Shown in pieces: positions 7,142 through 12,986 of a stretch of DNA of 13,038 nucleotides; position 1 is the first letter of the stretch, and every line of letters starts with the position of its first letter. The DNA is from an uncultured Eubacterium sp. (lineage in GTDB: Bacteria; Bacillota_A; Clostridia; Lachnospirales; Lachnospiraceae). The position numbers and the translations under genes are program-made. The DNA is taken from contig CAQBGY010000064.1 in the NCBI GenBank assembly GCA_948759685.1, forward strand, positions 1 to 13,038, read 5' to 3'. Under the pieces are notes generated by a model. That model was not told the DNA's origin. It saw nothing but the letters and a program-made list of their open reading frames with translations, and made no database searches.

Positions 7142-7912
7142 ATGAATGGGAATAAACTTTTTTTAGTTGTAACAGATTTATGTAGCAATGCTTTACCGCT
7201 TACTTTACCTACAATCATCTCCAATTTCAATAATACTGGAGTTGTAAGAGGATGTATCATATTGCTGCCATCTAAATTTGAAGGACGAAAACAAATAGAA
7301 TTAGCTAATGAGCGCATGAGTATTCTGTCTCCATTATTTAACTTTCTTATTGTGGTTAATCCTCAAAAACTTTCCCGTGAATTTGTAAAGATGCATAACA
7401 TTAATGGGTTTGAAGCTTTTTATGATGAATTATGGAAAGAAGTTGCAACTCTTACGGCTATCGTTCATTCTTCCAAGAGTTTGGATGAAGTTAGGAGAAA
7501 TTGGGAGAAAGATAAATCATCAAAAGCACTATTGCAGGGTGGAGCTTTATATATCATTAGAGATAAGGATATTGATTTCACTATTGATAAAAGAACTTTG
7601 CTTTTAGGTGTAGGTGATGCTGGTACTGGAGTGGCAGAAGAAGTTCATTTATTAGGTTTAAACAATATGACGGTGGTTCGATTGGGAATTGGCGGTGTGA
7701 GATGTTGGGGAAATAGCTATAGATTAGATTTAGCGGGAGATTGGAATTATTGTAATGGGATTGATAAAAGGTATCATTCTTGTATCGAATTTGTGAAGAA
7801 AAACATAAACGTAATCAAATATGATATAGAGTACTTTTTAGGATTCGATGTTTCTTGCCAATCAGATATACAAATTAAAGAACTTGAAAAATATAGTAAA
7901 CACGGTCATTAA
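7142..7912 (+). CDS. FtsZ-like protein, apparently circularly permuted and lacking the GTP-binding signature
   Basis: The 256-residue protein matches FtsZ in two blocks in swapped order. Residues 5-140 follow FtsZ from the strand that leads into the tubulin signature onward. LFLVV is followed by TDLCSNALPLTLP where FtsZ has GGGTGTGAAP, then a Pro-aligned helix, then PSKFEGRKQIELA (FEGRK is identical in B. subtilis FtsZ), then FNFLIVVNPQKL against DTLIVIPNDRIL with no gap. SLDEVRR and SKALLQGGALYI match the start of the FtsZ C-terminal subdomain. Residues 150-238 then resemble the FtsZ N-terminus: LLLGVGDAGTGVAEEV against IGVGGGGNNAVNRM, GLNNMTVVRL against GIHDVTFVLC, and later LDLAG and a long helix. 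The GTPase signature loop is lost and so is most of the C-terminal subdomain. It is unlikely to polymerise normally and could be a decoy, partner or poison for FtsZ. Homology of the first block is firm; the permutation is a good inference. Confidence 0.72.
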   Translation: MNGNKLFLVVTDLCSNALPLTLPTIISNFNNTGVVRGCIILLPSKFEGRKQIELANERMSILSPLFNFLIVVNPQKLSREFVKMHNINGFEAFYDELWKEVATLTAIVHSSKSLDEVRRNWEKDKSSKALLQGGALYIIRDKDIDFTIDKRTLLLGVGDAGTGVAEEVHLLGLNNMTVVRLGIGGVRCWGNSYRLDLAGDWNYCNGIDKRYHSCIEFVKKNINVIKYDIEYFLGFDVSCQSDIQIKELEKYSKHGH

Positions 7913-7925
7913 TGAACACAGTAGT

Positions 7926-8570
7926 ATGATAAAATTCAGCCAAATACCATATTCAACATATTCCTATGATGGAATGCCCAAACCAACATGGGTAAAAGCT
8001 ACTTGTTCCCCAAACGGTATTCCTCATAATTTCAGCTTATCTGATGATGATATGCTGACCTATTATCTTGAAATATTTAGAAATAGAACAGCTAAGGATA
8101 AGCCATATATAGACCAATATAACTCTATAGAAGAATTGGAAGAAGATATATATGGTAACTGTTTATACTATTGGGTTCCTAAAGATTTTAAGGAAATATA
8201 TTATACTCTTGATAAACAAGAATTTTTCCATAAGATAAATGTATTGATAAAGCAATATGGTAATGCCATTGTAATAAAACATCGTGCTTTATGTATAAAA
8301 ACAGATGAAAGTATAAATCTATATTCTTTTTATAAAGGTTTATGCCCAGATGAGGATATATTATCTATATGTATTCCAATAAGAATATTTGAATTAGGAC
8401 TATGGGAGGAAGGTAGCTTAATGTATATGACTAACGAAGATTATTATAATTTATTAAAAGAAATTCTAGTCAAACATGAAGCAGGAGAATTAACGGAAAA
8501 CCAAATAGAAGAAATAATAGATTCTGTAATCATAAAAGATTGGATAATTGATATAAAGCCAATCCAATAG
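7926..8570 (+). CDS. Hypothetical protein, 214 aa
   Basis: Family not recognised. I place the start at ATG 7926, 13 nt after the stop of the FtsZ-like gene. An in-frame ATG at 7848 would overlap that gene by 65 nt and would add 26 residues that look like an out-of-frame shadow. The protein is acidic and aromatic, without signal peptide or membrane span. Notable parts are DDDMLTYYLEIFRNR, an acidic helix (SIEELEEDIYG), and a C-terminal helix pair from about 175 (NEDYYNLLKEILVKHEAG, then ENQIEEIIDSVI). It is probably the last gene of the operon driven from 4366. Immediately after it lies an in-frame-open fragment of another gene, so its 3' end may mark a recombination joint. Confidence 0.68.
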   Translation: MIKFSQIPYSTYSYDGMPKPTWVKATCSPNGIPHNFSLSDDDMLTYYLEIFRNRTAKDKPYIDQYNSIEELEEDIYGNCLYYWVPKDFKEIYYTLDKQEFFHKINVLIKQYGNAIVIKHRALCIKTDESINLYSFYKGLCPDEDILSICIPIRIFELGLWEEGSLMYMTNEDYYNLLKEILVKHEAGELTENQIEEIIDSVIIKDWIIDIKPIQ

Positions 8571-8577
8571 AATACTC

Positions 8578-8670
8578 AAAAAAAGAGATTACATCATAGA
8601 AGGATTTACTGTTTGTTATGTGAAATACGATGAGAATGATAAGGAGATATTTATACCCAAATCTAAGTAA
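8578..8670 (+). pseudogene. Open fragment without a start, likely gene-tail remnant
   Basis: The frame reads KKRDYIIEGFTVCYVKYDEN and continues DKEIFIPKSK to TAA at 8668-8670. It has protein-like composition with a beta-strand alternation (FTVCYVKYD), but no start codon of its own and no parent gene in the window. It is open back into the end of the upstream gene in a different frame. It is either a truncated tail left by recombination or, if one frameshift is assumed near 8550-8570, an original extension of the upstream protein. Confidence 0.4.
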
Positions 8671-8738
8671 ATGAGCTAGGCAAACTAGGATATAAGAATG
8701 GAGGTAAATTATGAACATTAAAAGAGTAAAATGGAGCT

Positions 8739-9089
8739 ATGTTAGAGTATAAGGAGGAGTTGAAACATATTAATGACCCTATAAACGGAGTTTGTAATCC
8801 TAAAAAGGAGTTCCCCAAACAGCTAAAGGATAATAAAGAACCAGACTTCTTTACTCCTAATGCTCCAATTAAATACGCAGCGGCAGGAGGAAGAGGAGTA
8901 ATGATAGGTTGCGGAATTATGACAGCCTTATATGTCATAGGCGTAATTATAGGGCTATGCTTGGGCTATGGTTGGAGTAGCCTTCTTCTGCCTTTCCTTC
9001 CATTTATCGTAATTGGATTTATTGGCTACATTTGGGAGATGTTTAAGAAGTTCTATAATCTGGGATATGATGAGAAACGTAGGATATAA
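8739..9089 (+). CDS. Two-span membrane protein, 116 aa, with a decayed copy downstream
   Basis: A polar N-terminal half (1-52, rich in Lys, Asn, Pro; CNPKKEFPKQLKDNKEPDFF) leads through a conserved-looking APIKYAAAGGRGVMIGCG hinge into two membrane spans at about 55-75 and 80-98. A basic tail (MFKKFYNLGYDEKRRI) follows. I do not recognise the family. The hinge resembles the cytosol-to-membrane junction of small proteins with a zinc- or lipid-facing N-terminus, but there is no metal motif. It is the first of five genes for membrane proteins. A fragment of a paralog covering residues 31-50 is found at 10747-10821, after the fifth. The start at 8739 is preferred over the 13-codon frame at 8711, which overlaps it. 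Confidence 0.72.
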   Translation: MLEYKEELKHINDPINGVCNPKKEFPKQLKDNKEPDFFTPNAPIKYAAAGGRGVMIGCGIMTALYVIGVIIGLCLGYGWSSLLLPFLPFIVIGFIGYIWEMFKKFYNLGYDEKRRI

Positions 9090-9112
9090 ATCAAGAACAG
9101 GCAGCGTTTGAC

Positions 9113-9370
9113 ATGCCACTAACGAGTAAAATGAATTTCAATTTCTTGAAAAAGTTGCTAAGGTGGTATTTAATATATCATTTAAGTATAGATTTTATTG
9201 TTGTATTAGGATTTACATACGATTATTGTTTTAGTGAAAATCCTTCTACATGGTGTTATCGTATAATTGATAATCCACTACTTTTTGTAAAGCTTCTATG
9301 GCTTACACCATTGTATTTTATTATTAGCATTGGAGAACTAATTATGGATATAGTAAAATTGGGCATTTAA
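9113..9370 (+). CDS. Small two-span membrane protein, 85 aa
   Basis: The protein has membrane spans at about 17-37 and 55-80, with a short extracytoplasmic loop containing two cysteines (YDYCFSENPSTWCYR). These could form a disulfide if the loop is periplasmic. The basic N-terminus (KKLLR) should stay in the cytoplasm. An in-frame ATG at 9131 (M7) would give a more typical N-terminus, MNFNFLKKLL, and may be the true start. The gene begins 23 nt after the preceding gene and ends 19 nt before the next, so the set is probably one transcript. Family not recognised. Confidence 0.68.
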   Translation: MPLTSKMNFNFLKKLLRWYLIYHLSIDFIVVLGFTYDYCFSENPSTWCYRIIDNPLLFVKLLWLTPLYFIISIGELIMDIVKLGI

Positions 9371-9389
9371 GAATAATATACATAGCAAG

Positions 9390-10115
9390 ATGGATATGGA
9401 AACTTTATTGAAAGCATTATCAACTATTGGAGAAAAGTTCATATATGGTACAGTGCGAGGACTAAACTGGCTCTTTGCTCAAATGTTGGTAGAAGCTATC
9501 TTATATGCCATAGGAATACTTTTTGTAGATTCTATGATTTTGAGATGGTGTCTTGTAGGTTCTAGTATATTCGTATTTGCGTATACCATGATTTTTAACT
9601 GGTTTTATGTGTTTATACCAATAAAGCATTTCATTAAAACTTTTTGGTTGCCATACCTAATATATGTTGCTATCTGGGAAATAGGGATAAGTTATGATTG
9701 GGGTATACAAGACAGAATGTTGATTTATTTCATGCCTTTATATGGAGCATTTTTCACTTATAGTATATGGAAGTTAACTATGTCAATTCAACGGTTATCG
9801 ACTTTATCTTTTCAAATAAAAAGATTATTGGGTGAAATAACATTAGAGAAAGTATTAGTAGTTCAAGGCTTGGGTATTACATTGACGATATTGGTGGAAT
9901 ATTATAACCTTCATCCTATATCTACTTTGCTTGGAGGAAATGATAAATGGGATTTTACGTCTACTCTTGTCTGGATAATATTAGTCATATTTCCTGCAAT
10001 ATATGCCATATATTACAAAGTCAAGAAAGTGTGGTTGCCAACATCTATAGCTGTGTTTCCTTTTATTTTAATAGGAATATTGGCTATGGCTATATTTGTA
10101 AAGGATTTTGTTTAA
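9390..10115 (+). CDS. Polytopic membrane protein, 241 aa
   Basis: About six to seven membrane spans can be seen: roughly 28-46, 50-77, 84-100, 110-130, 155-170, 190-208 and 216-236. An amphipathic N-terminus (METLLKALSTIGEKF) precedes them, and a basic cytoplasmic loop (QRLSTLSFQIKRLLGE, about 134-149) divides them into two groups. No transporter signature, catalytic residue set or known family motif is apparent. Its last part (YYKVKKVWLPTSIAVFPFIL) has the same layout of Lys-x-x-Trp before a membrane span as the two 101-residue proteins that follow (YKRNW.., NKEW..), so these three may share ancestry. It sits in the run of membrane-protein genes with an 18-nt gap to the next. Role unknown. 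Confidence 0.72.
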   Translation: MDMETLLKALSTIGEKFIYGTVRGLNWLFAQMLVEAILYAIGILFVDSMILRWCLVGSSIFVFAYTMIFNWFYVFIPIKHFIKTFWLPYLIYVAIWEIGISYDWGIQDRMLIYFMPLYGAFFTYSIWKLTMSIQRLSTLSFQIKRLLGEITLEKVLVVQGLGITLTILVEYYNLHPISTLLGGNDKWDFTSTLVWIILVIFPAIYAIYYKVKKVWLPTSIAVFPFILIGILAMAIFVKDFV

Positions 10116-10133
10116 TTACAAAAAAGTTAATTA

Positions 10134-10439
10134 ATGAAGCTTGATATTGTCAAATACCTTATAGATTGGAAATTTATTTATATTATTTGGATAGTATGTG
10201 CTTGGGTACTTACTAATAAACCATTACCCAACTATCACGATTATTTATTTGAGGAATACGAGTTGGTATGGTGGATTATTGGCTGTATTATCACACTGAT
10301 TACAATCTGGCATTTATACAAAAGAAACTGGATGCAAGTAACTTTATTGTTTTTGCTATTTGCAGTACCTAAGTGCCTTGTATATATTGGCAATACGGAA
10401 GTAGTAAGTGGATTGATTTTTAGATTATTAAAGATATGA
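10134..10439 (+). CDS. Three-span membrane protein, 101 aa, twin copy A
   Basis: Membrane spans are visible at about 12-27, 44-61 and 66-85. Spans two and three are joined by a tight basic turn, YKRNWMQV. The protein is the same length as the next gene product, has the same three-span plan, and shares the pattern of a hydrophobic helix, a basic turn ending in Trp, V and then LLFLLFA. I read the two as diverged tandem paralogs. The stop of this gene overlaps the start of the next (ATGA), a sign of coupled translation and perhaps a hetero-oligomer. The family is not recognised. Confidence 0.7.
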   Translation: MKLDIVKYLIDWKFIYIIWIVCAWVLTNKPLPNYHDYLFEEYELVWWIIGCIITLITIWHLYKRNWMQVTLLFLLFAVPKCLVYIGNTEVVSGLIFRLLKI

Positions 10440-10741
10440 GATACTTAAAGCAAATAGAATACCCCATATTAGTAGCGATGATATTCAGTTTGATTAGGGC
10501 ATTTATCCATAGTTTGATAAGTGAGCAAGATAGGTTTAGCCGTTTATATTGCTTAGTTTACAAAGAAAGACTTGATTACATAAACAATCTTGAAAATTGG
10601 ATTTTCATGGTTAGCATGATAATTCTCATTCCTACATTTACTTATAAACTAATAAATAAAGAATGGAAAGATGTGTCTTGGTTACTATTATTTGCTTTAT
10701 TATTAATCCCTTGGATTTTTGATATCTACTGTTTCAAATAA
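10436..10741 (+). CDS. Three-span membrane protein, 101 aa, twin copy B
   Basis: Spans lie at about 8-28, 55-71 and 79-97. The turn between the last two is KLINKEWKDV, against YKRNWMQV in the preceding twin, and LLLFALLLIP stands against LLFLLFAVP. The gene starts inside the stop codon of its twin (ATGA overlap). It is the last intact gene of the membrane-protein run. A decayed piece of the 8739 gene follows at once, with no terminator before it. Unknown function. Small paired membrane proteins can protect against pore-forming toxins, but the sequence does not show this. Confidence 0.7.
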   Translation: MRYLKQIEYPILVAMIFSLIRAFIHSLISEQDRFSRLYCLVYKERLDYINNLENWIFMVSMIILIPTFTYKLINKEWKDVSWLLLFALLLIPWIFDIYCFK

Positions 10742-10746
10742 ACAAT

Positions 10747-10821
10747 AATCAAAATAGGAAGCCGAATTTCTGCATTTCTAAGGCTCCAATTAAATGTGCA
10801 ACAGCAGGGGAAAAGAAGTAA
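10747..10821 (+). pseudogene. Remnant of a paralog of the 116-aa membrane protein gene
   Basis: In frame this reads N N Q N R K P N F C I S K A P I K C A T A G E K K and then TAA at 10819-10821. It aligns without gaps to residues 31-53 of the protein at 8739-9089 (D N K E P D F F T P N A P I K Y A A A G G R G). At DNA level GCTCCAATTAAAT is identical (10783-10795). The start and both membrane spans are missing, so it is a broken copy. It brackets the membrane-protein run together with the intact gene. Confidence 0.8.
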
Positions 10822-11043
10822 TATTCACTTGTTGCCTTTTTAGTTCACTTACTTCTCTTCTTAACCAGTCTATGCTTATTCTTATATAAAATATACATTC
10901 TGAATTATTGGAATATATGTGCGTATATCTTCAAAAGGATGTGATTTGAGGTAGCAAGTAAAACAATTCTTGTAACTGATTCATGCCAGATATTTATGAT
11001 TTCATTTTTTGTAACCATAAGGCGTGATGAAACTAAGTCAATG

Positions 11044-11084
11044 ATAAGGTGGTAAGTGAAATTTCATTTACTGCCTTATTTTTT
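11044..11084 (+). terminator. Strong rho-independent terminator
   Basis: The arms 11044-11061 and 11062-11079 pair over 18 positions with only three G-U wobbles (at 11050, 11051 and 11056) and a GAAATTTC centre. The 3' arm is followed directly by TTTTTATAATA. This is the strongest hairpin in the window. It should end transcription from the membrane-protein run and insulate the gene at 11154, whose promoter lies 27 nt further on. Confidence 0.8.
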
Positions 11085-11110
11085 ATAATACAGCGAACTG
11101 GAATATTGGA

Positions 11111-11118
11111 TAAATTTG
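11111..11118 (+). promoter_or_regulatory. Bacteroides -7 promoter element TAAATTTG
   Basis: TAAATTTG matches the Bacteroides -7 consensus TAnnTTTG exactly and lies 35 nt before the ATG at 11154. No good TTTG is found 19-21 nt upstream; the region there is AT-rich. It decides the start of the gene: the in-frame ATG at 11049 lies inside the terminator and upstream of this promoter, so it cannot be the start of a transcript from here. Confidence 0.55.
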
Positions 11119-11153
11119 TTTCTTTGCAGTCATTGATTTTAAAAGATAATACT

Positions 11154-11915
11154 ATGAAGAAATTGAGCCAACGTCTCATTGATATGTCATTTTCCCAAGA
11201 ACCAGAGAAGAAAGATATAATTATAAAACTAGCTAAGAAGTATAATATTCTCAAATATGATGATGATACAGATAAGCTTTTACTTCAATTTACAACTGAA
11301 ACAGTGTCTAAGTATGAAAGAACGGATATTAAAAAGTTATGTGAACTAATTCTATATCTAATTCATGAGAATAAACAAATAACTCTTAAAAGTATTACAT
11401 CGAAAAAGAAACATATTATAGATACTGAACAAATCTCAATGATTAAATCATTATTATGCAACAAACTGTTTGTGATATTATTATCTAATCCATACCAATA
11501 TCGGGATTATATGGAATGGACTGCCCCTTTTTATGGCTTTTGTATTAAATTCAACAAAGGAAAGAATTTTGTCACATACATAGATAAAGATAATAATGAA
11601 ATTTACCCTATTGGCATATTAGATATAAAACTGAAACAATTAATGCAGAGAGAGAAAGCTCTATTGAATGAGAATGGTAAATACTATATCGGTACATTAC
11701 TATCTTGTTGGAGAAAGAACTTATTAAATGCGTCCTTTTTCAGTAAAGAAGTAAAGACTATAAGAAACGAAGAAGCTGCATTTCTATATGATTTGTTGGG
11801 CTTATATAATATACAAATACCGAATAAAAATAAATATGAAGAAAGGATATCCGCACAAGATAAGAAAGAATATATAAGGGGAGAATTAGATAAAGTTCAT
11901 GCTTTCTTAGGATAA
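11154..11915 (+). CDS. Hypothetical protein, 253 aa
   Basis: Family not recognised. It is a soluble, Lys-rich, largely helical protein with no signal peptide. The start at 11154 is chosen over the longer frame from 11049, because a terminator hairpin (11044-11084) and the promoter element (11111-11118) lie between those two ATGs. The N-terminus reads MKKLSQRLIDMSFSQ. The middle carries a helical stretch (DIKKLCELILYLIHENKQIT) and a strand-rich part with aromatics (YRDYMEWTAPFYGFCIKF, NFVTYIDKDN). The end is again helical and charged. The gene stands alone, behind its own promoter. No nuclease, helix-turn-helix or toxin motif is evident. Confidence 0.7.
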   Translation: MKKLSQRLIDMSFSQEPEKKDIIIKLAKKYNILKYDDDTDKLLLQFTTETVSKYERTDIKKLCELILYLIHENKQITLKSITSKKKHIIDTEQISMIKSLLCNKLFVILLSNPYQYRDYMEWTAPFYGFCIKFNKGKNFVTYIDKDNNEIYPIGILDIKLKQLMQREKALLNENGKYYIGTLLSCWRKNLLNASFFSKEVKTIRNEEAAFLYDLLGLYNIQIPNKNKYEERISAQDKKEYIRGELDKVHAFLG

Positions 11916-11967
11916 AATACTGCCAAAAGATGACCAATCCCTCCTAATCTAGGTCAATCTTTCTATA

Positions 11968-11975
11968 TAGCTTTG
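11968..11975 (+). promoter_or_regulatory. Possible -7 promoter element TAGCTTTG
   Basis: TAGCTTTG matches TAnnTTTG and lies 62 nt before the ATG of the ParB-like gene. There is no clear TTTG 19-21 nt upstream, so only half of the promoter is supported. The gap 11916-12037 holds nothing else that I recognise. Confidence 0.35.
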
Positions 11976-12037
11976 CCACCATAAAACAACTGGTGTGCTA
12001 GATACCAAAATAAATCCCAAAGGCATGGGTATAATTT

Positions 12038-12979
12038 ATGTCAGAAAAAAAAGAATTAGCACTTAAAGTTTTAACACTAGCAGTGCTAGCCAGTAAAGGA
12101 CTCAAGATAGCTAGGCTGTCAGGTAATCGTAACTTTGACGAAAAGGTGGTTAAAGCCAAAATGAAGTCCATGAAGGCAAATGGAATGTTAGTTCCTGCTA
12201 TCATAGTGGATGCAACGAAAGTTATAGAAGCCGGATTGGAAATTGTAGATTTTGAAACGGGAGAAATCATTAGCGCAGCTGATGCAGACCGGTACGTTGT
12301 GTTAGTGGATGCAAACCACCGTTACAAAGGTCATCTAAATCTTCTGGAAGCTAACAAGGACTTAAAAGATGAAGAGAAGTACAAAGGTGAGTTCTATCTT
12401 ATCTATGCTTTGAATGAAGAAATTGCAGTCTCGAGAATGTTTTCGGAGATTAACATTTGTACAAATCCTTGGAAGGGGGGCGACTTTCCTAAAGGGGCTA
12501 AAATGGCGTGCAAAGAGGAACTTCCGCTACTTGATTTTATCGTGGAACTTACCGAAGAAGGTTATCCGCTACCAACTGCCTCCAAATGGGGAACGTTTAA
12601 AGCGGGTATTACTAAAGAGATAATGGCAGATGCAATGGCGGGTAAGATAAGTGACAAATTACGGAAAACTAATGGATTGGAAAGGGGGAGAAGATTATTA
12701 AAAGCAGTAGCAGAATACCTCTCTAAAGAGATTCTCAAAAGTCGAACTCTCATTGATTGGATTATCTATCAGTACGATGAAGCAGACGATGACCAAAAAG
12801 GTGCTACGATTGACAATCTGGTCAAGTTCTTTTCAAGTCTGAACAAAGAGAAAGCAGAGCAGATAGAGAAAGCCAAAGGACAGCGAGGTGGTGATACCAA
12901 AGAGACCATTATAAATCGCCTTCTCAACAATTTCTACGAGCAGTTCACACAATCTCAAAGTGCTTCTACTGATGAGTAA
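12038..12979 (+). CDS. ParB/sulfiredoxin-fold protein (ParB N-terminal domain-like), 313 aa
   Basis: Residues of about 26-102 have the layout of the ParB/Srx nucleotide-binding fold: RLSGNRNFDEKVVKAKMKSM, then NGMLVPAIIVDA, an insertion, and RYVVLVDANHRYKGHLNL. The usual ParB box (GERR) is replaced by DANHRYKGH, which is nearer to the plasmid- and phage-borne relatives and to sulfiredoxin (xGxHR). After this comes a stretch (about 118-165) with NEEIAVSRMFSEINICTNPWKGGDFPKG-like content (over two segments), then a helical C-terminus ending in a charged Gln/Ser-rich tail. No clear ParB helix-turn-helix is seen. Codons are visibly richer in G and C than in the genes upstream, so it probably has another origin. 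A DNA-binding or CTP/ATP-binding role linked to a mobile element is likely; the exact function is unknown. Confidence 0.7.
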   Translation: MSEKKELALKVLTLAVLASKGLKIARLSGNRNFDEKVVKAKMKSMKANGMLVPAIIVDATKVIEAGLEIVDFETGEIISAADADRYVVLVDANHRYKGHLNLLEANKDLKDEEKYKGEFYLIYALNEEIAVSRMFSEINICTNPWKGGDFPKGAKMACKEELPLLDFIVELTEEGYPLPTASKWGTFKAGITKEIMADAMAGKISDKLRKTNGLERGRRLLKAVAEYLSKEILKSRTLIDWIIYQYDEADDDQKGATIDNLVKFFSSLNKEKAEQIEKAKGQRGGDTKETIINRLLNNFYEQFTQSQSASTDE

Positions 12980-12986
12980 AATTAAA

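Larger units (their letters stand above)
10742..11153. other. Long intergenic stretch of 412 nt
   Basis: After the paralog remnant (to 10821) an 8-bp inverted repeat, AGAAGTAA (10814-10821) and TTACTTCT (10849-10856), spans a 27-nt loop. TTCACTT occurs twice inside this loop region (10824-10830 and 10844-10850). The part from 10857 to 11040 holds no open frame, promoter or repeat that I can support. The last part holds a strong terminator (11044-11084) and a promoter element (11111-11118). Confidence 0.5.

Noticed and set aside
6844..7317. 157-codon open frame on the minus strand
   Set aside because: It is antisense to the end of the second ADP-ribosylglycohydrolase, the 76-residue gene and the start of the FtsZ-like gene. 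All three have better coding support, and the antisense product has no family-like features.
7848..7925. Longer start for the 214-residue protein, overlapping the FtsZ-like gene by 65 nt
   Set aside because: The extra 26 residues come from the coding end of the FtsZ-like gene in another frame, and ATG 7926 sits at a normal 13-nt distance after the stop.
8663..8938. 91-codon open frame on the minus strand
   Set aside because: It is antisense to the 116-residue membrane protein, whose reading is supported by an in-frame homologous remnant at 10747-10821.
12038..12979. Chromosome or plasmid partition ParB with a ParA partner
   Set aside because: No ParA-like gene is adjacent, the ParB box GERR is absent, and no helix-turn-helix is evident. 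Only the N-terminal fold is supported.
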